Positions 14,917-23,947 are shown, counted from the stretch's first letter. The stretch is DNA of 64,000 nucleotides from Albibacterium sp963696875 (GCA_963696875.1 CAVOLQ010000001.1:372001-436000), one strand, 5' to 3'. The notes: generated by a model from the letters alone, not told the origin. Numbers and translations: made by a program.

Positions 14917-17832
14917 ATGACTGATAACAAGATGCCAGACCTAGGAGAGCAAGAAGAAGTAGAAGTTTTTGGCGCCAGGGTTCATAATCTTAAAAATATA
15001 GATGTAAGCTTTCCTCGAAATGAACTCGTAGTAATTACGGGCCTCAGTGGTAGTGGAAAATCTTCTTTAGCTTTCGATACCATTTATGCGGAAGGCCAAA
15101 GAAGATATTTAGAAACGTTCAGTGCCTACAGCCGGCAGTTTTTGGGAGGATTAGAGCGTCCTGATGTTGATAAAATCTCTGGTTTAAGTCCCGTAATCGC
15201 TATCGAACAAAAGACGACTAGTAAAAATCCACGTTCGACGGTTGGAACAATTACAGAGATTTACGATTTCATGCGGTTGCTTTTTGCGCGTACCGGTGAA
15301 GCTTTTTCTTATGTCACCGGGAAGAAAATGGAACGTCTTTCCGAAGATCAAATCATTGATCGACTCATCAATCAATTTAATCAACAGAATATCAATATTT
15401 TGGCTCCGGTTGTCAAAGGTAGAAAAGGGCATTATCGCGAACTTTTTGAGCAAATACGTAAGCAAGGATACGTGAAGGCTCGTGTGGATGGCGATATGAT
15501 CGACTTAAGCCCTAAGCTTCAACTGGATCGCTATAAAACTCATGACATAGAAATTGTAGTAGATCGTTTGCATATACTGGAAAAGGATCGAAAACGTTTG
15601 CAAAATTCTGTGCAGGAAGCGATGAAGCAAGCTAAAGGGATTATTAAAATAACCGATGAAAAGAATAATGAGTTCTTTTTCAGTAAGTATTTAATGGATC
15701 CTGAATCTGGAATCTCTTATGATGAGCCACAGCCTAATACTTTCTCTTTTAATTCTCCTTATGGTGCATGTGAAAACTGTGACGGACTAGGTTATGTTCA
15801 TATCATTGATCGCGATGCGGTAATTCCTGATCCGAAGCTCAGCATTATCCGCGGAGGGTTGGCGCCCTTAGGAGAATATAAAGACAATTGGACATTCCAG
15901 CAATTGAAGGCATTAGGAAAGAAATATGATTTTTCATTATCTACACCTTTAAAAGACTTTACAGAAGAGCAACTACATGTTATTTTCGAAGGCTCTCCAG
16001 ACATTATCACAGTTCCAGTAGCGTATAATAAATGGAATGTAAAAAATTACCAGATAGTTTTTGAGGGGATTTTTAAAATTATTGAGGAACAGAGCGAGCG
16101 AAAAAGCAGTGATTCAATAGACAATTTCCAAAGCATCGCAGTTTGTTCGGTTTGTGAGGGTGCCAGACTTAAAAAAGAGGCTCTTCATTTTAAAATTGAC
16201 GGAAGGAATATTTCTGAGCTTGCCAATATGGACATTGTGGCTCTTACAGATTGGTTTGCTAACCTTGAGGATCGTTTAAATGAACGGCAAAAAATAATTG
16301 CGGTAGAGATTTTAAAGGAAATTCGAACGCGTTTGGGCTTTCTTATTGATGTTGGATTGACTTATCTCGCTTTAAACAGAACTGCCAAAACACTGTCAGG
16401 AGGCGAGTCACAACGGATTCGATTGGCTACACAAATAGGTTCTCAACTGGTCAATGTACTTTATATTTTAGATGAACCAAGTATTGGCTTGCATCAACAG
16501 GATAATGAGCGCCTAATTTCTGCTTTGAAAAATTTGCGTGATATTGGTAATTCAGTATTGGTTGTAGAACATGATAAGGACATGATCCTTGCTGCTGATT
16601 ATGTATTGGATATGGGACCAGCGGCGGGTGAACATGGTGGAAGGGTAGTTGCCCAAGGAACACCATTAGAAATAGAGAAATCCGATACCCTAACCGCTGC
16701 ATACCTTAATGGAGTGAGAGAAATTGCAGTACCTGAGAAACGAAGAGAGGGAAATGGCGAAGAGCTCGTATTGTATAAAGCGACTGGCAATAACCTAAAA
16801 AAGGTAACTGCTAGTTTCCCATTGGGGAAATTGATAGCCGTTACAGGGGTTTCGGGAAGTGGCAAGTCAACATTGATCGGTGAAACATTATACCCAATCT
16901 TAAACCATTATTTCTTTCGTGCAAAAAAGCAGCCGCTTCCTTATCAAAAGATTGATGGATTAAAAAATATAGATAAAGTTATTGAAATAAACCAGTCTCC
17001 AATTGGACGTACACCTCGTTCAAATCCATCGACTTATACCGGTGTGTTTTCGGATATCAGGAGTTTATTTGTGCAATTGCCTGAGGCGAAGATCCGGGGA
17101 TATAAACCTGGACGATTTTCTTTTAATGTAAAAGGAGGTCGTTGTGAGACTTGTAAAGGTGGAGGGATGAAAGTTATTGAGATGAATTTTCTTCCCGATG
17201 TACAAGTACCATGTGAAACTTGTCAGGGAAAACGTTATAATCGAGAGACTTTAGAAGTCCGTTACCGTGGAAAATCTATAAGCGATGTATTGAATATGCG
17301 TGTTGAAGAAGCAGTTTCGTTTTTTGAAGCTATTCCTTCAATTTATCGAAAAGTAAAGACCTTGAATGATGTTGGCTTGGGGTATCTTACCTTAGGGCAG
17401 TCGTCAGTTACTTTGTCTGGTGGAGAAGCTCAACGTGTTAAATTAGCGACTGAACTTTCAAAAAAGGATACTGGCAAAACTTTCTATATCTTAGATGAAC
17501 CTACAACAGGCTTGCACTTCGAGGATGTGAACGTTTTATTGGACGTTTTAAATCGTTTAGTCGATCGTGGAAATACAGTTTTGGTTATTGAACACAATAT
17601 GGATGTGATCAAAGTTGCGGATTGGGTCTTAGATATGGGGCCAGTAGGTGGCGGGGCAGGAGGGGAGCTTGTCTTCAGTGGTACTCCGGAGGATTTAGTC
17701 AAGAGTAAAAGAAGCAAGACAGCTCGTTTTGTTGCAGAAGAATTGCGTATTTCATCACAGAAAATGAACGGCAAGCCGAAGCCAGAAGGCAAAGTGGCAG
17801 AAAGTAAAAAGAAGGCTGAAAAAGGCCATTAA
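14917..17832 (+). CDS. uvrA: Excinuclease ABC subunit A
   Basis: UvrA is the damage-recognition ATPase of nucleotide excision repair and loads UvrB on DNA. The 971-residue length is normal for full UvrA. Two ABC ATPase units are visible: Walker A GLSGSGKSSLAFDTIYAEGQ near the start and GVSGSGKSTLIGETLYP in the second half, with signatures LSGGESQRIRLA and LSGGEAQRVKLA, and Walker B LYILDEPSIGLHQ and FYILDEPTTGLHF. Zinc-binding CxxC pairs occur as CENC, CSVC, CETC and CETC. The tail after about 940 is Lys-rich and probably disordered. The SufT-like gene starts 12 bases after the stop and is likely co-transcribed. A DASH-type cryptochrome at 43.8 kb is another possible DNA-repair gene in the window. 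Confidence 0.98.
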   Translation: MTDNKMPDLGEQEEVEVFGARVHNLKNIDVSFPRNELVVITGLSGSGKSSLAFDTIYAEGQRRYLETFSAYSRQFLGGLERPDVDKISGLSPVIAIEQKTTSKNPRSTVGTITEIYDFMRLLFARTGEAFSYVTGKKMERLSEDQIIDRLINQFNQQNINILAPVVKGRKGHYRELFEQIRKQGYVKARVDGDMIDLSPKLQLDRYKTHDIEIVVDRLHILEKDRKRLQNSVQEAMKQAKGIIKITDEKNNEFFFSKYLMDPESGISYDEPQPNTFSFNSPYGACENCDGLGYVHIIDRDAVIPDPKLSIIRGGLAPLGEYKDNWTFQQLKALGKKYDFSLSTPLKDFTEEQLHVIFEGSPDIITVPVAYNKWNVKNYQIVFEGIFKIIEEQSERKSSDSIDNFQSIAVCSVCEGARLKKEALHFKIDGRNISELANMDIVALTDWFANLEDRLNERQKIIAVEILKEIRTRLGFLIDVGLTYLALNRTAKTLSGGESQRIRLATQIGSQLVNVLYILDEPSIGLHQQDNERLISALKNLRDIGNSVLVVEHDKDMILAADYVLDMGPAAGEHGGRVVAQGTPLEIEKSDTLTAAYLNGVREIAVPEKRREGNGEELVLYKATGNNLKKVTASFPLGKLIAVTGVSGSGKSTLIGETLYPILNHYFFRAKKQPLPYQKIDGLKNIDKVIEINQSPIGRTPRSNPSTYTGVFSDIRSLFVQLPEAKIRGYKPGRFSFNVKGGRCETCKGGGMKVIEMNFLPDVQVPCETCQGKRYNRETLEVRYRGKSISDVLNMRVEEAVSFFEAIPSIYRKVKTLNDVGLGYLTLGQSSVTLSGGEAQRVKLATELSKKDTGKTFYILDEPTTGLHFEDVNVLLDVLNRLVDRGNTVLVIEHNMDVIKVADWVLDMGPVGGGAGGELVFSGTPEDLVKSKRSKTARFVAEELRISSQKMNGKPKPEGKVAESKKKAEKGH

Positions 17833-17844
17833 ATTATTAAAGAT

Positions 17845-18165
17845 ATGGTAGTAATTGATAAATTAGGTTTGGCAAATGATATTATGGAGGTTTTGGACAA
17901 TATTTTTGATCCTGAGATTCCTGTAAGTATAGTTGAACTTGGATTGGTTTATGAAATCCACGTAAAAGAGGATGGTACTGCTAAGGTGATTATGACTTTA
18001 ACGGCACCAAACTGCCCAGTGGCAGGTGGTATTATTTCTGAGGTGCAAGAGAAAGTAGAGGCTATCGAGGGCATTGAAAAGTCGTTAGTTGAATTAACCT
18101 TTGAACCCCCTTGGGACAGAAGCATGATGAGTGATGTGGCTCGTCTGGAATTAGGGTTTATGTAA
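17845..18165 (+). CDS. DUF59/MIP18-type Fe-S assembly protein (SufT-like)
   Basis: This 106-residue protein belongs to the DUF59 (MIP18/SufT/PaaD) family, which helps insert or mature iron-sulfur clusters. FDPEIPVSIVELGLVYEI (about 21-38) and LTAPNCPVAG (52-61) with the conserved Cys are the diagnostic segments, and PPWDRSMMSDVARLELGFM closes the protein as in the Bacteroidota members placed in suf operons. Here it follows uvrA by 12 bases rather than lying with sufBCDS. Its last 15 bases overlap the convergent antiporter gene. The assignment to SufT specifically, versus a general DUF59 protein, is moderately sure. Confidence 0.85.
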   Translation: MVVIDKLGLANDIMEVLDNIFDPEIPVSIVELGLVYEIHVKEDGTAKVIMTLTAPNCPVAGGIISEVQEKVEAIEGIEKSLVELTFEPPWDRSMMSDVARLELGFM

Positions 18166-19416
18166 GTCTTGAGCGTGCGAAGCCTCATCCTTTTCTAAAT
18201 CAGAAAGCCGTTTTACAGGCTTTTTAGGAACTTTTCCTTCCTTTCTTCCAAAAGTAAAGTACCAAATATTTCTTGATTCTTTAGTTAAAAGAGGAGCTAC
18301 GATTGAAAGTATAAGAACGTAAACTACCACAAAAGATTGGATGATGGGGTTTAATCCTCCTGCCTTTCCAATATTTGCCATAATAATAGAGAACTCTCCA
18401 CGTGCGGCTAATGTAAATCCGATGTCGAAAGAGGTCTTTTTCTTTACTCCAGAGGCTTTTGCAGCGAAATAGCCAGAAACTAGGTTCCCGCTCACTGTTA
18501 TAGTCGCAGCTAATACTGCCCAAGATACGGCACCCCCTAGTTCAGCCGGATCAATAGAGAGCCCGAAGCTGAAAAAGAACATAGCACCAAAAAAATCTTT
18601 ATACGGTAATACCATGCTTTCAATTCGCCGGATGTATTTTGAATCTGCTAATACCAATCCAGCCATCAATGCGCCAATTGCTTCAGAAACGTTGATCACT
18701 TCAGAAAAACCAGCCGTAATAAATAGAAGTGCGAAAATAATAAGGATAAATATTTCTGAAGAATTTACGCTTAAAACTCGGTCCATAGCTGGAACAATCT
18801 TTCTTCCTATAATTAAGATGAAAAGAATAAAACCAAGAGCCAATAAAGAGGTTCCTACAACATCCCAAGCAGAGCCCCCATTACTTAATACAAGTCCGGA
18901 TAAGAAGGAAATATGCATCGCAATAAAGAGATCATCAAACATGATCATTCCCATAATTACTTCAGTCTCAGGATTGGCTGTCCGTCTGAGATCGGTAAGC
19001 ACCTTGGCAACAATTACCGTTGAAGAGCTTGTCATAATGCCACAAATCACCATTGTTTCTGCAAATGGCAAGGCCATCATCCAGCCCATTAACAATCCAG
19101 AAAAAAAGTTTAACCCTACATAAATCGACCCCCCCGTAAGGATGGCTTTTCCCGACTTCATTAAGCGACCCACAGAGAATTCTAATCCTAAGTAAAACAG
19201 AAGGAATAATATTCCTAACCGACCCATGAAGTCTATAAAGGGTTTGCTATCTTTAAATTGAAAGTCAATTATTCCAAGATCAGGTGCATGCTGTCCCAAG
19301 ACCATACCTATGAGTATGAAAAAAGGGATAACCGAAAGTTTTAGTTTATTGGAAATTAAGCCAACTATTGCTACCAGTCCAACTGCAATTCCTATCTCAA
19401 AAATTAATTCTTCCAT
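18151..19416 (-). CDS. khtU: CPA2-family K+(Na+)/H+ antiporter (KhtU-like)
   Basis: A 421-residue inner-membrane protein of about a dozen hydrophobic segments, fitting the CPA2 (KefB/KhtU) exchangers that swap K+ for H+. Recognisable segments are LGLEFSVGRLMKSGK, MTSSSTVIVAKVLTDLRR, and ARGEFSIIMANIG near the C-terminus. It lacks the C-terminal RCK/TrkA-N domain of KefB/C; instead the regulatory subunit is encoded just upstream as a KhtT-like protein, matching the Bacillus KhtTU pair. The gap between the two genes is 48 bases. The stop overlaps the end of the SufT-like gene by 15 bases on the opposite strand. Confidence 0.85.
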   Translation of the reverse strand: MEELIFEIGIAVGLVAIVGLISNKLKLSVIPFFILIGMVLGQHAPDLGIIDFQFKDSKPFIDFMGRLGILFLLFYLGLEFSVGRLMKSGKAILTGGSIYVGLNFFSGLLMGWMMALPFAETMVICGIMTSSSTVIVAKVLTDLRRTANPETEVIMGMIMFDDLFIAMHISFLSGLVLSNGGSAWDVVGTSLLALGFILFILIIGRKIVPAMDRVLSVNSSEIFILIIFALLFITAGFSEVINVSEAIGALMAGLVLADSKYIRRIESMVLPYKDFFGAMFFFSFGLSIDPAELGGAVSWAVLAATITVSGNLVSGYFAAKASGVKKKTSFDIGFTLAARGEFSIIMANIGKAGGLNPIIQSFVVVYVLILSIVAPLLTKESRNIWYFTFGRKEGKVPKKPVKRLSDLEKDEASHAQDLHKP

Positions 19417-19464
19417 GTATTGTATTAAGCGTTTCTTTCAAACAGGGTTTGACTTTTTTTAATT

Positions 19465-19947
19465 TTAATCTATTAAAATCTTTTTTAACAGTTTAATTTG
19501 ATTTCGTTTTCCAGCAACTATTAGCGTTGACCCGGGTGAAATCTCATGTTCTGGTCCTGGGTTTATAATCGTATTATCTTCTTGAATAGCGGCGATAATA
19601 GAGGCGCCAGTCTTTTTACGAACTTCAAGTTCTCCAATAGTTTTACTTACAGAATTAGAGTCGCCTGGCACTTTATACCATTCAATTAATAAGTCGTCTA
19701 TAGCCAATTCAATGGTTTCTAGCGCTTTTGGTTTGTAAGATAATCCACCAATAATTCCAGCCACTTGTCGAGCTTCATCATCATTTAAGGTCATGACACA
19801 TTTGGACTCATTCTCCTCATCATCATAACTGTAAATTTCCCTTAGACCATCATCATGGATAACAATGACCATGTCATCCCCATAACTAGTCTGTATTTGA
19901 AATTTCTTTCCGATGCCTATTAAATCGGATTCTCTAACTATTGACAT
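19465..19947 (-). CDS. khtT: KhtT-like regulatory subunit with RCK_C (TrkA-C) domain
   Basis: This 160-residue soluble protein has an N-terminal region with LIGIGKKFQIQTSYGDDMVI and HDDGLREIYSYDD, a middle segment DDEARQVAGIIGGLSYKPKA, and a C-terminal TrkA-C/RCK_C domain (GELEVRKKTGASIIAAIQED, NPGPEHEISPGSTLIVAGK). This matches Bacillus KhtT, which gates the KhtU antiporter in response to nucleotide and pH. It directly precedes the antiporter on the same strand. The pair probably protects cytosolic pH and K+ balance, for example under alkaline or electrophile stress; the signal is inferred from the Bacillus system. Confidence 0.88.
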   Translation of the reverse strand: MSIVRESDLIGIGKKFQIQTSYGDDMVIVIHDDGLREIYSYDDEENESKCVMTLNDDEARQVAGIIGGLSYKPKALETIELAIDDLLIEWYKVPGDSNSVSKTIGELEVRKKTGASIIAAIQEDNTIINPGPEHEISPGSTLIVAGKRNQIKLLKKILID

Positions 19948-20055
19948 GCTACCTTGTTTAAAATGAATTAATTGAATTATGAATAGTTCTATTATAATAA
20001 GAGCGTAAAATACGAAAAAAAATACCGTAGCTTTATAATGTTGACGTATTATTTA

Positions 20056-20063
20056 TAGCTTTG
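20056..20063 (+). promoter_or_regulatory. -7 element upstream of nnr
   Basis: TAGCTTTG matches TAnnTTTG and ends 21 bases before the nnr ATG. No clear -33 element at the usual spacing. An AAAGGAG Shine-Dalgarno-like run follows just before the start codon. Confidence 0.5.
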
Positions 20064-20084
20064 ATACAAGTAATAAAGGAGTAG

Positions 20085-21560
20085 ATGTTAAAAATTCTTA
20101 ATTCTGAACAGATGCATCGGGTGGATACAGTCACATTGAAAAGATCTGAAATCTCCTCACATTTTTTAATGGAGCAAGCTTCGTTAGCTTTTGTAAGCAT
20201 TTTTAGCGATTTAATACCTACCCAAGATAAGCCAATCTTAGTGCTTTGTGGAACAGGAAACAACGGTGGGGACGGATTGGCAATAGCGAGAATTCTACAA
20301 ATTTCTGGGTACTCCCATGTTTCCGTTCTTATCTATAGATCCGGAAGGGAAGAAAGCGGCGATTTTTTAATAAACTTGCAACTTATAGAAAAAACACCAG
20401 TTCCTATTACGTATTGGAGAGGCGGGGGGCTACCCATTATTAGTGAAAATTTTATTGTCGATGCACTATTGGGAATTGGATTGAATCGACCTTTGGAAGG
20501 GGACCTGCTGAATTTAACAGAATTTATTAATAAATCAACGAAACATGTAATTGCCGTAGATATTCCTACAGGTATGAGAAGCGAAGGGGCAACTAAGTCC
20601 ACTGATTCAATCCTAAAAGCTGAGGAGGTAATAACTTTACAACTGCCTAAACTTAATTTCTTTTTTCCGGAATCGGTTAAAGGGTTAGACCGGTTTTTTA
20701 TTGCAAATATTGGACTAAATGAAGAGTTTATTAACAGTTTGCCTTGCGATTACAACTTAATCGAGGCATCAGATATTTCAAAAATATACAAAAAAAGATC
20801 TAATTTTAGCCATAAGGGCACCTATGGGAAGGCATTGATCATTGCAGGTAATATTGGAACAATCGGCGCAGCTCTACTTTGTGCCGAAGCGTGTATGCAA
20901 GCTGGCGCAGGATTAACGACCGCTTGCATACCCGAGGAATCTGAATTTGTTTTGAATGTCCGACATCCAGAAATAATGTTTGTAATAGAAAAAGATGTTG
21001 AGCGTCGATGGGGTGAGTACACAGCAGTTGCCATTGGTCCGGGTTTAGGAGAAAGAAGTAAACTATTAAATAACTTGCTTTCTTTAGAATCAAGGCCTAT
21101 CCTTTTAGATGCTGATGCCTTGAATTTTCTTTCCCAAAATCCCCCACTACTAATAGACATTCCAAAGCATTCTATACTTACGCCACACATGAAGGAGTTT
21201 GATCGGCTTTTTGGTAATTCAGACTCTTGGTGGGATCGACTTCAGCTTGCAAAACAAAAGGCTAAAGAACTTCAGGTTATTATCGTTTTAAAAAACCGTT
21301 ATACTTTTATTTGCGTGCCTAGTGGTCTTGTATATATAAATCCCACGGGGAATCCTGCTATGGCAAGCGGAGGAATGGGTGACGCATTAAGCGGTATTAT
21401 CACTGCATTTTTAGCCCAAGGTTATGCTCCGGAAGAAGCCGCAATTATAGGATGTTATGTACATGGTAGAGCTGGGGATTTACTGGAGTCAGAGGGAATG
21501 GCAGTTATTCCTGCGTCGCATTTGATAAAAAGGATTCCTTATGTTCTTGGTGAAATATAA
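20085..21560 (+). CDS. nnr: Bifunctional NAD(P)H-hydrate epimerase / ADP-dependent dehydratase
   Basis: This enzyme repairs damaged NAD(P)H hydrates: the N-terminal YjeF_N domain epimerises them and the C-terminal ribokinase-like domain dehydrates the S form. The N-domain (about 1-220) shows LCGTGNNGGDGLAIARIL and VDALLGIGLNRPLEGD with VIAVDIPTGM. The C-domain shows KGTYGKALIIAGN, AIGPGLGE, ILLDADALNFLS, LTPHMKEFDRLF and NPAMASGGMGDALSGIITAF. The 491-residue length is normal for the fused form. A Shine-Dalgarno-like AAGGAG precedes the ATG. It is monocistronic; the next gene is convergent. Confidence 0.96.
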   Translation: MLKILNSEQMHRVDTVTLKRSEISSHFLMEQASLAFVSIFSDLIPTQDKPILVLCGTGNNGGDGLAIARILQISGYSHVSVLIYRSGREESGDFLINLQLIEKTPVPITYWRGGGLPIISENFIVDALLGIGLNRPLEGDLLNLTEFINKSTKHVIAVDIPTGMRSEGATKSTDSILKAEEVITLQLPKLNFFFPESVKGLDRFFIANIGLNEEFINSLPCDYNLIEASDISKIYKKRSNFSHKGTYGKALIIAGNIGTIGAALLCAEACMQAGAGLTTACIPEESEFVLNVRHPEIMFVIEKDVERRWGEYTAVAIGPGLGERSKLLNNLLSLESRPILLDADALNFLSQNPPLLIDIPKHSILTPHMKEFDRLFGNSDSWWDRLQLAKQKAKELQVIIVLKNRYTFICVPSGLVYINPTGNPAMASGGMGDALSGIITAFLAQGYAPEEAAIIGCYVHGRAGDLLESEGMAVIPASHLIKRIPYVLGEI

Positions 21561-21599
21561 AAGCCGTTATTCTCCTATTTTATAAGATTTTAAATCGGG

Positions 21600-21998
21600 C
21601 TACTTTTTGATTTGTTGCTCTAAAAGCGTACGACGTGCAATATGGTCGAAAGAAATAAACTTTAAATCTCGCTCCAAATACTCAAACACCCTAATCAACT
21701 TCTTATAAAACATTATTTGACTGGAGAATTCATCTTGCAGTCCCGCATATTCGTCAATGAAATAAGCTAGCATATTTACTTCCTCTGCATTAAAAGATTT
21801 GTCTTTCAAAAGCTGTATAAATTCCTCTTCAGATTTGTTCACTAAATCATCTTCGCTTATTCCATAATAATCAAAGATCGTTTTAGAAGTGATAAAGATA
21901 GCTTCACTCTCGTTATCTTCTATAATCAGCCGTTTTACTTTTGCCAGCACTTGACTTAGTTGCTGCATCTGAGCGGTTAAAGAATCTCTTTTTAACAT
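21600..21998 (-). CDS. Conserved hypothetical protein, helical
   Basis: I do not recognise a named family for this 132-residue protein. It has no signal peptide, membrane segment or cysteines. Composition and spacing (MLKRDSLTAQMQQLSQVLAKVKR-like start, many Leu, Glu and Lys in heptad-like spacing) suggest an all-helical, cytosolic protein, possibly coiled-coil. It follows the lemA/TPM cluster on the same strand after a spacer of heptamer repeats at 22002-22045, and is convergent with nnr. Reading frame and lack of a better frame on the other strand support that it is real. Confidence 0.65.
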   Translation of the reverse strand: MLKRDSLTAQMQQLSQVLAKVKRLIIEDNESEAIFITSKTIFDYYGISEDDLVNKSEEEFIQLLKDKSFNAEEVNMLAYFIDEYAGLQDEFSSQIMFYKKLIRVFEYLERDLKFISFDHIARRTLLEQQIKK

Positions 21999-22001
21999 GA
22001 T

Positions 22002-22045
22002 TATTAGTTATTAGCTGTCAGCCCACTCATCACTCATCACTCATC
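22002..22045. repeat. Degenerate heptamer repeat array between TPM and hypothetical genes
   Basis: The bases can be read in seven-base steps: TATTAGT, TATTAGC, TGTCAGC, CCACTCA, TCACTCA, TCACTCA. The period of seven and the TGTCAGC unit recur at 31754-31871, and a different heptamer series lies at 38924-38951. It fills the gap before the stop of the TPM gene and could be a repeat-expansion product. Confidence 0.65.
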
Positions 22046-22850
22046 CGAGAATACCGATTACCAACCCCCGCTGGCACCTCCTCCCCCAAATCCACCACCG
22101 CCAAATCCACCGAATCCTCCTCCTCTTCCACCACCAAATTCCGCCGCCCCTTCCTCCTCCAAAGCCTCCACCACGGCGCCCACCAGCCATACCACTAAGT
22201 AGGGTCCACCATAAAAGGTCTGAGCTTCCCTTACTTCCAACAACTTGTCCTCCGCCTTTGCCTCCACCGCCTTTTGAAATAAGCAGGAACAACACGATGA
22301 AGACAATAACTACCGCTCCAATGGGAATGCCGCTATTATCTGAGTCTTTTCTCGGCTTAGCTTTATATTCGCCCTTTGTATAAGCCATTAGGGAATTCGT
22401 AGCATTATCCAAGCCCCGAAAGTATTCCTGGCGAACAAAGGCTGGTTTTATATCATCATTAATAATTCGAAACGCAATGGCATCAGGTACTGCACCTTCA
22501 ACTCCGTAACCAGTTTGAATAGTTACTTTCCTGTCACCAATAGAAGCGAGTAGTAGAATTCCATTATTATTTTCTTTTCCACCAATGCCCCATTGCTGTG
22601 CTAGTCGTACACCATAGTCTGCAACGTCGTAAGGACCTAGAGACTTAATTAGAACAACAGCGATTTGTGTAGAAGTAGAATCATCGAAAGCAACAAGCTT
22701 CTGCTCTAAAGATTGCACTTGTTGAGAACTTAAAGTTCCAGTATAATCGTTGACCAATCGATTGGGCTTAGCGGGAAAATCCTGCGCTATTGCCAAGTTA
22801 ATTGATAAAATAAATAAGAAAATGAATTTTATTATTCTTGAGAATCTCAT
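22041..22850 (-). CDS. TPM-domain (YgcG-like) exported protein with Gly-rich tail, frameshifted
   Basis: An N-terminal signal (about 1-22, ending near AIAQD) leads to a TPM domain with LVNDYTGTLSSQQVQSLEQK and VAVLLIKSLG-like strands, QWGIGGKENNNGILLLASIG, and VTIQTGYGVEGAVPDA, then one transmembrane helix (about 177-193) and a Gly-rich tail. Such proteins, often found with LemA, are thought to act in membrane or photosystem/envelope maintenance; the biochemical role is unclear. As read, the tail turns into a Trp/Arg-rich sequence. A one-base indel near 22137-22141 would restore the family's FGGGG-type tail ending ASGGW at stop 22058, so the true gene is probably 22058-22850. Likely an operon with 22859 and lemA. 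Confidence 0.85.
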   Translation of the reverse strand: MRFSRIIKFIFLFILSINLAIAQDFPAKPNRLVNDYTGTLSSQQVQSLEQKLVAFDDSTSTQIAVVLIKSLGPYDVADYGVRLAQQWGIGGKENNNGILLLASIGDRKVTIQTGYGVEGAVPDAIAFRIINDDIKPAFVRQEYFRGLDNATNSLMAYTKGEYKAKPRKDSDNSGIPIGAVVIVFIVLFLLISKGGGGKGGGQVVGSKGSSDLLWWTLLSGMAGGRRGGGFGGGRGGGIWWWKRRRIRWIWRWWIWGRRCQRGLVIGILG

Positions 22851-22858
22851 TATTGTTT

Positions 22859-23299
22859 CTAAAATTGAATTACTTCGTTCGGCAATTCATTAATGTCATC
22901 ATCAGCTACAGGAAAATAATGCTTTAGTTGTTTACCAGCCATCTCAATGCCAAACAACAGCCCCTCAACAATTTGATTATTAGAAAAGTGAGTTTTCATC
23001 AGATCTTTGGTTTCCTCCCAAAAGTTTTCAGGAACTTTTAAATCAATGCCTTTATCCCCAATAATAGCAAACTTGTGTGCGTCGACAGCTATATAAAACA
23101 GCACCCCATTTTTGAGTGCTGTTTTATCCATATCTAGTTTCTCGAAATAATATTTTGCCCGGTCAAATGGATCACCCTGGCATAAGCGCTCAACACATAC
23201 TCTTATTTCACCTGAAGTATGATTTTCAGCTAAACTTATTGCATGGCTAATTTCATGCTGTTCTGAGGCATTAAATATTTCTCTTTCCTTTGTTGCCAT
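22859..23299 (-). CDS. TPM-domain protein
   Basis: This is a 146-residue TPM-domain protein with no signal peptide. The segment HEISHAISLAENHTSGEIRV opens the domain, and KNGVLFYIAVDAHKFAIIGD and GLLFGIEMAGKQLKHYFP follow. It ends eight bases before the next TPM gene and begins 44 bases after lemA, so the three are probably one operon. In Bacteroidota the trio LemA, short TPM and long TPM with Gly-rich tail is a recurrent set. Function unknown; an envelope-associated role is inferred from the neighbours. Confidence 0.88.
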   Translation of the reverse strand: MATKEREIFNASEQHEISHAISLAENHTSGEIRVCVERLCQGDPFDRAKYYFEKLDMDKTALKNGVLFYIAVDAHKFAIIGDKGIDLKVPENFWEETKDLMKTHFSNNQIVEGLLFGIEMAGKQLKHYFPVADDDINELPNEVIQF

Positions 23300-23343
23300 T
23301 TTTTTTATTCAACCAATAATTGGACCAGATTATCTGAAATCTA

Positions 23344-23922
23344 TTAAAACTTTACTTCTGGCACCTTTTCTGCTCCCGCCTCTGCTTGGAAATAGCCTTT
23401 TTGTTTAAATCCAAATATGCCCGCCGTAATGTTATTGGGAAAGCTGCGGACGGTTGAATTAAATTCTTGTGTTGCTTCGTTAAAAGCTCGTCTTTCCACT
23501 GAAATACGATTTTCAGTACCCTCCAGCTGAGCCTGCAGCTCTAAAAAGCTATTGCTAGCCTTTAGTTCTGGGTAAGCTTCTACGGTTACTAACAACCTGC
23601 TCAATGAACCGGTTAATTCACCTTGTGCTTCTTGATATTGTTGTATTGCTTCAGGACTTAAGTTATTAGGATCTACAACCACAGAAGTCGCTTTTGCCCT
23701 AGCCTCAACCACTTGCGTTAAAGTCTCTCTTTCAAAATTTGCAACACCCATCACGGTATTTACTAGGTTGGGAATTAAATCTGCACGTCTTTGGTAAGCA
23801 TTTTCAACCTGTGCCCAACGTGACTTTACATTTTCATCCTGCTTCACCATCGTATTATAGCCACATGAACTCAACGAACTTATGGCAAATAGGCCAATTA
23901 ATCCAAACAATAGTCTTTTCAT
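23344..23922 (-). CDS. lemA: LemA family lipoprotein
   Basis: A 192-residue LemA protein. The signal peptide ends LSSC (Cys 20), a lipobox, so it is probably lipid-anchored. The LemA core shows KSRWAQVENAYQRRADLIPN, GVANFERETLTQVVEARAKA and SFLELQAQLEGTENRISVER, with long helices typical of the family. It is the first gene of the LemA-TPM-TPM cluster and has a -7 element on the minus strand at 23948-23955. LemA proteins are widespread and their role is still poorly defined; in Bacteroidota they recur with TPM genes. Confidence 0.94.
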   Translation of the reverse strand: MKRLLFGLIGLFAISSLSSCGYNTMVKQDENVKSRWAQVENAYQRRADLIPNLVNTVMGVANFERETLTQVVEARAKATSVVVDPNNLSPEAIQQYQEAQGELTGSLSRLLVTVEAYPELKASNSFLELQAQLEGTENRISVERRAFNEATQEFNSTVRSFPNNITAGIFGFKQKGYFQAEAGAEKVPEVKF

Positions 23923-23947
23923 CTTTATTTTAAATTAGTGCTGTCTA

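Noticed and set aside
22058..22306. Gly-rich frame at the end of the TPM gene
   Set aside because: It is the correct-frame tail of the same gene after the indel, not a separate gene.
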